From CAJXCL01 sp964394335 (GTDB lineage: Bacteria > Nitrospinota > Nitrospinia > CAJXCL01), in assembly GCA_964394335.1 (NCBI GenBank), contig CAYMVZ010000009.1:1-38750 (forward strand): 38,750 nt of DNA, given 5' to 3'. The notes beneath the pieces are model-generated. The model was not told the origin of the DNA and searched no databases. It worked only from the letters and a program-made list of their open reading frames with translations. A program made the position numbers and the translations under genes. This document shows, in pieces, positions 15,759 through 23,062 of the stretch (the stretch's first letter is position 1; each line of letters starts with the position of its first letter).

Positions 15759-16859
15759 CTATGTGTTCTGATTGATAAGGCTTTCTTTTACAATTTTCCA
15801 ACCGTCTATTTCCTGCTGAAAATGGAGCATTTTTAGAGTAGTGGAATTGATGGGGGCTGATTCATATTTTTGGACAAAAGAGGCAATCATAAAAAAATTA
15901 CCCCAGCTAATTTTAAGAATTTTTATCTCAACCGATATTTTGCCGGGTCTAATGAAAATAGTTTTCTTGTATTCCTTATAACTCTCCCAGTTATAGGTGG
16001 CTTTTGTAAAAGCTTTTGAATAAAAAGACATATATTTATCTATATCTTTTTCTTCCCAGGCTGTTTTCCATGCGTCCAGAAGTTCCTCGATTTTTTTCTT
16101 TTCCGTCTCCAGATTATTGGGATCGTCCAGGTCCTCTCTGGTTATTCCTATAACAGCGGATCTATTCGCATTTTTTTTCCATGATTCATGCGCGTCAGCA
16201 GTCGTATCTTCAGTGAGCTCATGATAGATCCATCCTTTCAAATCGCCTCCAGCATCGGCCAATACCCAGTCCCCCTGGCTATCCAGCTTTTTTACTATAA
16301 ATCCCTGCCCCAAACGAGCAATAATATCTGACTCCAGGGATGGCTTTGTCCTTATGTTTACATTATTTGCCACTATCTTCATGTAATGAGATGTTTTTGC
16401 AGCAGCGGCAACAACAGCAACTTCATCTTCTTTTTTTTCTTCCTTTATTTCTGCATCAGTCTTTGCCTCTGCTTTCTCATTTACTTCTACATCTTGATTT
16501 TCGTTTTTTACAACTGGAAAGGGATTAATTATTTTAGGTATTTCTTTATCAGTTTCTATTGCGGTTGCGACTGTGATATCCTGCTTTGGTAGCTCCTGTT
16601 GATTCTCTGCGGGTAGTTTTGTTAATGTGTTTTCGGTTTTTTCCGCTGAGGGAATACTCCTAATTAAAATCCAGAACAATAAAAAAGATAAGGCAACTCC
16701 TGATAGTACAACTGAAATTAATATAAAATGTTTTGTGGAAGGGTCTCTTCTGAAACCGGTTTTTACCTCTCGGTTTCTAATATAAATTGTGACCTTTGAG
16801 CGGAGATCATACAGAGGGTAAAATAAGAGATCGATAAATCGCCGGTAATTAAAGCCCAT
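15759..16859 (-). CDS. Membrane-anchored SH3-domain protein with SnoaL/Cds6-like C-terminus
   Basis: From the ATG at 16859 the protein has 366 residues: a short cytoplasmic N-terminus, one transmembrane helix (HFILISVVLSGVALSFLLFW, about 49-68), and a charged Glu/Lys-rich linker. An SH3b domain begins MKIVANNVNIRTKPSLESD and includes GWIYHEL. The C-terminal domain (KKIEELLDAWKTAWEEKDID onward) resembles SnoaL/Cds6-type modules found on L,D-transpeptidases. A cell-envelope, peptidoglycan-binding role is likely, but no catalytic transpeptidase domain is present. The frame stays open for 40 more codons upstream to 16979, but that part translates a dispersed repeat, so I place the start at 16859. 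No Shine-Dalgarno precedes it, and the A of the ATG is the last base of the repeat. Confidence 0.75.
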   Translation of the reverse strand: MGFNYRRFIDLLFYPLYDLRSKVTIYIRNREVKTGFRRDPSTKHFILISVVLSGVALSFLLFWILIRSIPSAEKTENTLTKLPAENQQELPKQDITVATAIETDKEIPKIINPFPVVKNENQDVEVNEKAEAKTDAEIKEEKKEDEVAVVAAAAKTSHYMKIVANNVNIRTKPSLESDIIARLGQGFIVKKLDSQGDWVLADAGGDLKGWIYHELTEDTTADAHESWKKNANRSAVIGITREDLDDPNNLETEKKKIEELLDAWKTAWEEKDIDKYMSFYSKAFTKATYNWESYKEYKKTIFIRPGKISVEIKILKISWGNFFMIASFVQKYESAPINSTTLKMLHFQQEIDGWKIVKESLINQNT

Positions 16860-16909
16860 GAAAGTGTTTAGCGAGCGCATTCCTCGCAGCTTGCCGCGGG
16901 GAGCTTCAA
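16859..16909. repeat. TGAAAGTGTTTAGCGAGCG-type repeat, copy A
   Basis: This 51-bp member of a dispersed family starts TGAAAGTGTTTAGCGAGCG, has an internal CGCAGC...GCCGCG hairpin, and ends GGGGAGCTTCAA. Relatives are at 23013, 25548, 27204, 35154 and 36210. Here it abuts the start codon of the SH3 gene. Confidence 0.8.
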
Positions 16910-17133
16910 TCGCTAATAAAAAAAATGTAATGGCATTGAATTTAAGTTGGCAGATTGGTATTATAACCCAACATTTCATTTATAACAAAATATTACCGAA
17001 TTCAAGGTAGTGTCCTGTTTTGGAGGTTCCTTGGAGACAACTAATTTGTCTGAAAGTGTTATGTTCCACACGCACTTTTGGTTTGCTATAGTGATTTTAA
17101 TTAGTACCTTCCAAATGCAAGGAGGAAATACTA

Positions 17134-18327
17134 ATGAAACGTCGTGATTTTCTAAAATCATCCGCCGTGATTGGTGGAACAACTGTTTTTGGTATCCCTT
17201 CCTATAGTAATGCCGCCGACGGGAAAGCGAAAATTAAAAAATATAAGGAAATCGGAAAAACCGGTTTAAAAATGAGCGATATCTCTTTTGGATGCGGCAA
17301 GCTTCCCTCTGCCTCGTTGATTGCACGGGCAATAAATAGAGGAATTAATTATTTCGATACCTCCCCTGATTATGGACCAAGTGAGAGTATTTTGGGAGAA
17401 GCCGTTAAAAAGTTCAAAATACGGGACCGGATGATTATTGCGTCTAAATTCTGCAAGCCGATTCCGTACCCAGGACATCTTCCGCTTGGTTCCGTCAAAA
17501 GAGATTATATTGAAGCAGTAGAGGGCAGTCTTTCACGGCTAAACACTGATTACCTTGATATCTGCTTTGTTCATGCTATTGGTGAGGAGGAGAGTAAAAA
17601 ATTTGGGGGACAAAGGCTCTTGGATGAAAATATGCTCTCCGCGGTAGAGACTTTAAAGAAAGCGGGAAAGATAAGGTTTCTTGCTATATCCTCTCATGGT
17701 CCAGAGAACCTTGAACCACTGTTACTATCCGCAATAGAATCTGGACATTATGATATTATTATGCCCGCGTTTAATTTTATGAAATTTCCCCAAATCCCGG
17801 GAGTCATTCAAGAAGCAAAGAAAAGAGGGGTAGGGGTTATTGCCATGAAATCATTAGCCGGTGCCAAGGATATGAAACTTAACACCGGGGGTGACAGTTT
17901 TCCTCATGCCGCGTTCAAATGGGTATTAAAACATCCGGAAGTGGATGGTCTGATTGTAACCATTACCGCAACCGATCAGCTTAACCATTATGTTCAGGCA
18001 TCTGGGAAAGAATTCACTGCATCATCTCAGGCAGCATTAGACCGGTACGCGAAACTCTATTCACGTGAATATTGTAGAACCGGCTGCGGGGACTGTCTCG
18101 AAAGCTGCTCTTCAAAAGTTAATATCGCCACAATTTTGAGATACCAGATGTATTTTCAGGACTACGGAATAGAAAAAAGAGCCATGGAATGTTATACTTC
18201 ATTAAAACAAAAAGCTGACGCTTGCTTTACCTGCGCAGACATTTCTTGCCAAAAGGCATGCCCATATGAACTGCCTGTTGCCTCAATGCTGCAAAAGGCT
18301 CATGAGCAATTATCGTTTAGCGGTTAA
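17134..18327 (+). CDS. Tat-exported aldo/keto reductase with cysteine-rich ferredoxin-like tail
   Basis: The 397-residue protein starts with a Tat-type signal, MKRRDFLKSSAVIGGTTVFG, cleaved probably after SNA near residue 27. The aldo/keto reductase barrel follows, with FDTSPDYGPSE (Asp and the catalytic Tyr), ASKF (Lys) and DICFVHAI (His). After the barrel comes a cysteine-rich region, CRTGCGDCLESC and ACFTCADISCQKACPYELP, suited to iron-sulfur clusters. This architecture is known in aldo/keto reductases of anaerobes and suggests an electron-transfer-linked periplasmic redox enzyme. The AAGGAGGA ribosome binding site is excellent. It lies divergent from the SH3-protein gene. Substrate is unknown. 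Confidence 0.85.
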   Translation: MKRRDFLKSSAVIGGTTVFGIPSYSNAADGKAKIKKYKEIGKTGLKMSDISFGCGKLPSASLIARAINRGINYFDTSPDYGPSESILGEAVKKFKIRDRMIIASKFCKPIPYPGHLPLGSVKRDYIEAVEGSLSRLNTDYLDICFVHAIGEEESKKFGGQRLLDENMLSAVETLKKAGKIRFLAISSHGPENLEPLLLSAIESGHYDIIMPAFNFMKFPQIPGVIQEAKKRGVGVIAMKSLAGAKDMKLNTGGDSFPHAAFKWVLKHPEVDGLIVTITATDQLNHYVQASGKEFTASSQAALDRYAKLYSREYCRTGCGDCLESCSSKVNIATILRYQMYFQDYGIEKRAMECYTSLKQKADACFTCADISCQKACPYELPVASMLQKAHEQLSFSG

Positions 18328-18418
18328 TTATAAAATTTAACATGGAAATTTTAAAAATACTTTGTTAATATATCCACTTCTGAATATTAAATTTAATTTT
18401 AATTAATATTATAACAAT

Positions 18419-18859
18419 ATGCCACAAGCACCAGAAGGAACAATTTTTCATATAGGTAAGGCCAGAAAAGAAGTAAGCATTAAGAATGCTCCAGAGGAGT
18501 TATTGAGCCGTTTGATGTACTGCAAAGATCTCGATGAAGCAATTGACAAGGAATATAATATTAAAAAAGCAATGCGACTAACACGGGAAAATATTGATGA
18601 AATTGCGAGGAAACTGGGGATTGAGGTCGAAATTACCAACTTGATGGGAGCAGGCGCAGAAACTCTCAGCTTGAGAATGCTTGATAGAAAAGGAGTCAAG
18701 CTGATAGTCTCGGAAGATATCGAAAGAGAGGACTTCAATATCATGGATATTTATTATAAACAGTTTACCCATATTACAGGAGCGGGTATGTTTACTGGCG
18801 GAGATCTCAAGCCTGAAGGCGTTCTAATGGCAGAGGAATGTTTTTTACTTTTAGGATAA
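18419..18859 (+). CDS. Uncharacterised protein
   Basis: I do not recognise this 146-residue protein. It has no signal peptide or transmembrane segment and is balanced in charge. Predicted features are an N-terminal beta segment (GTIFHIGKARKEVSIKNAP), a helical middle (LTRENIDEIARKLGIEVEI) that resembles a helix-turn-helix only superficially, and a glycine-rich end (THITGAGMFTGGDLKPEGV). The ATG at 18419 has no Shine-Dalgarno. A TATTAT box (18407-18412) sits so close that a transcript starting about 7 bp further on would begin at the ATG itself, so it may be leaderless. It follows the aldo/keto reductase by 91 bp on the same strand, but that AT-rich gap argues for separate transcription. Confidence 0.65.
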   Translation: MPQAPEGTIFHIGKARKEVSIKNAPEELLSRLMYCKDLDEAIDKEYNIKKAMRLTRENIDEIARKLGIEVEITNLMGAGAETLSLRMLDRKGVKLIVSEDIEREDFNIMDIYYKQFTHITGAGMFTGGDLKPEGVLMAEECFLLLG

Positions 18860-18921
18860 ACCCGCTAAATATACAATCTCACTTCGTTTTTATCCGCAAA
18901 TTAATACTTCCGCTTATTTGT

Positions 18922-19932
18922 CTAAAAATATAAATCTTCAACATTTTCTTCATAGCCATTATAAAGCAGCGTTCTCTGCTTTTCTTCTGACGGGATCATC
19001 CTTTCGAGCTGCTGGGACCAGCGGGGATGGGGGACACCGGGGTTGACATTGCCGGAAAAATCGTACTCTCGAGGTGCTATTCTATTCCAAAAAGTATCCG
19101 GTTCATCCTCTCTAAATTCAATGCGAACGATTGATTTGATACTTTTATAACCATATTTCCATGGTGTGATTAAACGCAAAGGCGCCCCATGCTGTTTCGG
19201 AAGCTCATGTCCGTAAATTCCGGTGACAAGAAGCGTGAGTTCGTTCATTGCCTCTTCCATGCTCAATCCCTCAACATAGGGCCACGGTTCGTAAGTTCTG
19301 TATTTTTGTCCCGGAGCTATTTCCCGATTATAAAAGCTGATAATTCGGACATATTCCGCTGAAGATGTTGGCTGGAAAAATTTAATTAGTTCTTTCATTG
19401 GAAATCCTGTCCATGGAACAGCCATAGCCCAGGCTTCCACGCACCGGAATCGGTATAACCTTTCTTCTAAAGGAAAACGCCGGATTAATTCATAAACGTC
19501 TCCTTTCCAGGGTTTTTCTATGTGACCAGTTATTTCTATCTGCCAGGGTCTCACTTTAAAATCATCCATCATTTTCCAGACTATTTTTTTTAAATTGGTA
19601 AACTCATAAAAATTGTTATACTTTGACGCTATTTTCTCATCCGTAAGCGGACGATCAAGGGTAAACGCGGGGTTTCTTTTTGCGGGATATAAGGGTTTTT
19701 GAAGGCCTATTTTTTGGTCACTGCCTTTGGGAATAAATTTGCCCGGCTTAGATTTAATATTGTTTTTTAAATCTGCGCCAAAGGCATTTCCAAAACCGGT
19801 CACTCCACCTAATGCACTTAAACCGGCAATTCCAATTTTTTTAATCAAAGAACGCCGGTTCATGAATATATGTTCCGGAGTTGCTTCGTTTTCAGGAATT
19901 TCCCAGCAACGGCGCTTTTTTATTAAAACCAT
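18922..19932 (-). CDS. msrP: Protein-methionine-sulfoxide reductase catalytic subunit
   Basis: This 336-residue molybdopterin enzyme is related to E. coli MsrP (YedY). The N-terminus has the family's pre-signal EIPENEATPEHIF followed by the Tat twin arginine NRRSLIKK (Arg26-Arg27) and a hydrophobic stretch to about residue 52. The molybdenum ligand is Cys164 in YRFRCVEAWAM. WTGFPMKELIKFF and HGAPLRLITPWKYGYKSIK are conserved substrate and cofactor regions. It repairs oxidised methionines on periplasmic proteins. The membrane heme partner MsrQ is not adjacent: the next gene on this strand is a DUF3179 protein. Electron supply must come from elsewhere in the genome. Confidence 0.9.
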   Translation of the reverse strand: MVLIKKRRCWEIPENEATPEHIFMNRRSLIKKIGIAGLSALGGVTGFGNAFGADLKNNIKSKPGKFIPKGSDQKIGLQKPLYPAKRNPAFTLDRPLTDEKIASKYNNFYEFTNLKKIVWKMMDDFKVRPWQIEITGHIEKPWKGDVYELIRRFPLEERLYRFRCVEAWAMAVPWTGFPMKELIKFFQPTSSAEYVRIISFYNREIAPGQKYRTYEPWPYVEGLSMEEAMNELTLLVTGIYGHELPKQHGAPLRLITPWKYGYKSIKSIVRIEFREDEPDTFWNRIAPREYDFSGNVNPGVPHPRWSQQLERMIPSEEKQRTLLYNGYEENVEDLYF

Positions 19933-20174
19933 TTTTTTTATTTACGGTTATTTTATCCCCGCGAAAATGGGTATCTAAAATAGATTCCCAATCATGTTGG
20001 AAATGAGAATACGCAGTTTTAAAAAAGTCAAAGCCCAGCTTCGCCGCAACTAAATTTCAGCATAATCACCCTGTTTTTTTTGACAGGGAGAAACAGGATA
20101 AACTAGATAGTTATCATGTTAATCCATATCTTCTGTCTAAAAATTTTCATTCGTTTTGCTTCCCTGTTTAACTG

Positions 20175-21341
20175 TTAGTCCTTTCCGTAAATCTGGCTAT
20201 CCGGGATGAATGCCAGCCATGCAAAGGCAAAATGATTTCCGTGAATGATCGGGTTTAGCTGTTTCCCTGCAAGAGAACCTTTTATTGCCTTGCCGGTTAT
20301 GTTCCAAAACGAATTTGTTTGTTCGTCCACAAAAACCCCATCTTTTCTCTTGAAAGACAGTTGTTTACCATTCAGCGCGGATTCAAAGACCGTTGCCGCG
20401 CCTATATCACGGGAGCCTGCTATGGATGCTTTATCTAAGGCGGAAGATGTTCCGGGCAGGTGGAAAATAACCAAATCGGTTTTTCCAACTTTGTCATGGA
20501 TAACTTTTTCTTTTTGTATTGTCGAGAGGGGATAAATTTTATTAATACCGTTTAGAGAGACGTTAATGATTCGTTCCATAGGAGGTAAGCGATTATCCGG
20601 TGCATTCTGCAACAGAAAGGGGGTATTATTTATATCATCGTAGCCCACATAAGGGTTCTTCCCGTAACGTCTAAGGTACCCGGTTTTTTTTGAAAGTACT
20701 TTGCCGTGGGGATAGCTTTCCTTGAAATTTGCGTAAGAGATAATAAAAGAATGGAGAACTTTTAATTTAGCTCCTGTCAAATCACCAACAATAGCCAATC
20801 CTATAAATTGCTGCCACCATGTTTCGGTTTGACGATCGTACATGACGAGATCGCTGTTACGGAGCTTACCGGTAGTGCCAAAGTCGAAAAGAAAAGACTT
20901 GCCGTTAAATTCAAGGCGTCGGTCAAATACAATAGAGGAGTTGCAAAGCGGGCAGAAAGTTACTGTTAAAGGGGTTCCTTTAATTTCATCATTAACTATT
21001 TCGTGCCAGATTATGATCTGTATGGGATATGCCTTTGCCTCACCATTTATTTCAACGGCTACTACCGGCTCATTTGGTTTGAGCCATTTGTCGGCATTTA
21101 AGAATGAAACAAAGGATGGTTTATCAATTGATGGGATGCCGTCTTTTGGTGGGCCTCCTGATAGAATTTCCGAGAAATTTATAGAAGTTTTCTCGAAGTT
21201 GGTCTTTGACCATTCAGACTTCCAACTCAATGGATCTCCTCCGGAAGATCGTAAAAATTTGGTTGACACTAAGCCAGCAAAAACTGCTATAAGTATTATT
21301 AATATTATAACTTTTGGAGAGCGTGGCATATTTTTCCGCAA
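20175..21341 (-). CDS. DUF3179 domain protein, membrane-anchored
   Basis: The 388-residue protein has one N-terminal transmembrane anchor (VIILIILIAVFAGLVSTKF, about 10-28) and a large exported domain of the DUF3179 type. The diagnostic segment is LTVTFCPLCNSSIVFDR, with KAYPIQIIIWHEIVND before it and TETWWQQF after it. The function of this family is not established. The two cysteines in CPLC could bind a metal or be redox active. It is on the same strand as, and upstream of, msrP with a 242-bp gap. Both are exported, so a shared periplasmic redox context is possible but not shown. It is full length. Confidence 0.85.
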   Translation of the reverse strand: MRKNMPRSPKVIILIILIAVFAGLVSTKFLRSSGGDPLSWKSEWSKTNFEKTSINFSEILSGGPPKDGIPSIDKPSFVSFLNADKWLKPNEPVVAVEINGEAKAYPIQIIIWHEIVNDEIKGTPLTVTFCPLCNSSIVFDRRLEFNGKSFLFDFGTTGKLRNSDLVMYDRQTETWWQQFIGLAIVGDLTGAKLKVLHSFIISYANFKESYPHGKVLSKKTGYLRRYGKNPYVGYDDINNTPFLLQNAPDNRLPPMERIINVSLNGINKIYPLSTIQKEKVIHDKVGKTDLVIFHLPGTSSALDKASIAGSRDIGAATVFESALNGKQLSFKRKDGVFVDEQTNSFWNITGKAIKGSLAGKQLNPIIHGNHFAFAWLAFIPDSQIYGKD

Positions 21342-21381
21342 CCCTAAAAATTAACGATTAAAAAGTTATCTTGGATTATAT

Positions 21382-21496
21382 TTTGGAATGCATCGACCGT
21401 GTCGATGCAGAATAGCAATGACGCTGGTCATCACGCTCCAAAAGTTCGCACCGAGACGCTCGGTGCACTCCCAAAAAGCACCATGGTGCACTCCAA
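21382..21496. repeat. REP-like hairpin array, left flank of the RAYT gene
   Basis: This is a set of four stem-loops. GCATCGAC-cgt-GTCGATGC is reversed, with its tail on the left. ATGAC-gct-GGTCAT follows, then GCACCGAG-ac-GCTCGGTGC, then GCACCATGGTGC. Each is joined to a conserved tail ACTCCAAA (or CGCTCCAAAA). The array is nearly repeated in the same order at 22083-22209, on the other side of the transposase gene. Confidence 0.8.
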
Positions 21497-21500
21497 ATCA

Positions 21501-22052
21501 TTAAAAATCGTCTCTTACTTTAACCTTGTTGCAAGGAAACTTTTTTCTTAGTTTTTCTAACTCTTCTTTCTCATTCTCTATTCTTGACGCATAACTACCA
21601 AATTTCCATTCCTCAGCATTCTCCACATAAGCATGTTTTGCAGGGTTGTACCATATATAGTTAAGCCTTGCAAAGTAAGATTGTTCAAAAGTAATGCAAG
21701 CATCCCAGTAATTATGCATTATCTTTTTTGCCCTTCTTGATTCAGCAATATTTTTCTTAATCCACAATGATACGAATTTATGGATATCATTGAACATTTT
21801 AGACAGGGTACCACTATTAGCTGGTGCATTGGACATTAGATGATAGTGATTGTTTAAGATAACCCAGTCCTCAAGTATCCATCCATATTGTTTGAAACCA
21901 ATTTGAATTGATTTTAATAATCTCTGTTTAGCTTCATTTGTTTTTAACCAGTGTTTTTTTTGATATGTAGCACCGGTAATAAAGTATTTTGCCTTGGGAG
22001 AAAACAGATGAGGAGGATTATGTTTATATTCTTTATAAATTGTATTTTTCAT
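21501..22052 (-). CDS. REP-associated tyrosine transposase (RAYT, Y1/HUH family)
   Basis: This 183-residue HUH-type Y1 transposase shows the His-x-His metal motif NNHYHLM (His69, His71). The catalytic tyrosine is probably Tyr132 in LNYIWYNPAKHAYV, the position that usually reads YIHxNPVK. N-terminal ITGATYQKKHW and the WDACITFEQSYF stretch are as expected. RAYTs are single-copy, vertically kept transposases that recognise and spread short REP hairpins. This gene is bracketed by two near-identical arrays of hairpins with a common ACTCCAAA tail, its most likely substrates. Size and motifs suggest an intact gene. It is inserted between DUF3179 and the beta-helix gene. Confidence 0.88.
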   Translation of the reverse strand: MKNTIYKEYKHNPPHLFSPKAKYFITGATYQKKHWLKTNEAKQRLLKSIQIGFKQYGWILEDWVILNNHYHLMSNAPANSGTLSKMFNDIHKFVSLWIKKNIAESRRAKKIMHNYWDACITFEQSYFARLNYIWYNPAKHAYVENAEEWKFGSYASRIENEKEELEKLRKKFPCNKVKVRDDF

Positions 22053-22082
22053 GTAACTCGGCCAATTAGTTGTTTATATGAT

Positions 22083-22209
22083 ACTTTGGAGTGCATCGAC
22101 CGTGTCGATGCAGAATAGCAATGACACTGGTCATTGCGCTCCAAAAATTAGCACCGAGACGCTCGGTGCACTCCAAAAGAACACTATGGCGCATAGTGCA
22201 CTCCAAAAA
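22083..22209. repeat. REP-like hairpin array, right flank of the RAYT gene
   Basis: The stem-loops come in the same order as the left array: GCATCGAC-cgt-GTCGATGC, AATGAC-act-GGTCATT, GCACCGAG-ac-GCTCGGTGC, and a changed fourth hairpin CACTATG-gcg-CATAGTG. The tails are ACTCCAAAA or GCGCTCCAAAA. Differences in the stems are largely compensated, so pairing is kept. Confidence 0.8.
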
Positions 22210-22213
22210 AAAA

Positions 22214-22987
22214 TTAACGATTAGACTGTTTTTGGCTATGAATAGAGGTGCCTGCTTTATATAAACCTTTTGAGCTGTTGATGTTCGGATATATTCGTAC
22301 ATTGTTTTCCAGCAAAGTGCCTGGGCAGGTGACGGCATTACAGCCTATTTCCCCGAAATCACCAATCATAGCCCCTAATTTTTCCATCTGTGTTGGAATT
22401 ATCTCTCTACCAATATTTATTTTAATTTCCCTGATAAAACCTTTGGTCTTTTCTTCTTCTGTCCGAAACTGAAGGTTTGCAAGTTTAACTCCGGCGCCCA
22501 GGTTTACATAAGAACCGATAATGGAATCGCCAATGTAGGCAAAATGTCCGGCTTCAGAATGGTTCATCATAATAGCGTTTTTAATTTCTGTGGTATGCCC
22601 TACAACGCAGCTTTCTCCCACTATGACATTTCCACGGACATAAGCGCCTTGTCTAATCTCTGTATTCTTACCAAAGTAAACATGATGTTTAATAATTGCG
22701 GTTGGTTCCAGAATTACGCCTTCCTCTATAAAAATATTCATTTCACTGGAAATAAACGGTTCCTGCAGTTTTATGAACTTATTAACAAATATTAATTTCA
22801 AAGAAGAGTCTTCCGGCAATGTCTGTAATTCAAATCCCTCCGGTATCCTGGAATTTGAATCTCTTCCTGAAACTTTTCTCTCAATAAAGGATTCAATTTT
22901 TTTGAGAGGAGACCAGAGAAATTCACAATCCTGAAAAATATTTTCCGCTTCAAACTGATCCAAATGTGAAAAGAAATTTTTAAACAT
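22214..22987 (-). CDS. Left-handed beta-helix (hexapeptide-repeat) protein, GlmU C-terminal-like
   Basis: The 257-residue protein has a helical N-terminal part (about 1-75) and a long run of hexapeptide repeats from about residue 85, for example IFIEEGVILEPTAIIKHHVY and GAYVRGNVIVGESCVVGHT. It also has HFAYIGDSIIGSYVNLGAG and GAMIGDFGEIGCNAV. This is the left-handed parallel beta-helix found in sugar-nucleotide acetyltransferases and in the C-terminal half of GlmU. HFAYIGDS resembles the acetyl-CoA/GlcNAc-1-P region of such enzymes. No nucleotidyltransferase domain is present. It may be an acyltransferase or sugar-binding partner. It ends just inside the RAYT repeat array, so the RAYT unit lies immediately downstream. 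Confidence 0.75.
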   Translation of the reverse strand: MFKNFFSHLDQFEAENIFQDCEFLWSPLKKIESFIERKVSGRDSNSRIPEGFELQTLPEDSSLKLIFVNKFIKLQEPFISSEMNIFIEEGVILEPTAIIKHHVYFGKNTEIRQGAYVRGNVIVGESCVVGHTTEIKNAIMMNHSEAGHFAYIGDSIIGSYVNLGAGVKLANLQFRTEEEKTKGFIREIKINIGREIIPTQMEKLGAMIGDFGEIGCNAVTCPGTLLENNVRIYPNINSSKGLYKAGTSIHSQKQSNR

Positions 22988-23012
22988 AGTTTTTCTCTGC
23001 GGTTAAATGCTA

Positions 23013-23062
23013 TTGAAGCTCCCCGCAGCAGAGCTGCGACAGCGCTCGCTAAGCACTTTCAA
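23013..23062. repeat. TGAAAGTGTTTAGCGAGCG-type repeat, copy B (reversed)
   Basis: This is the reverse orientation of the same family: TTGAAGCTCCCCGCAGC ... GCTCGCTAAGCACTTTCAA. It overlaps the 3' end of the 3-hydroxyacyl-CoA dehydrogenase gene, and the TAG inside the repeat's TTAGCGAG core is that gene's stop codon. Confidence 0.8.

Noticed and set aside
16860..16979. 40-residue N-terminal extension of the SH3 gene
   Set aside because: It is encoded by the dispersed repeat and the sequence beyond it, with no signal or domain there. The start at 16859 is preferred.
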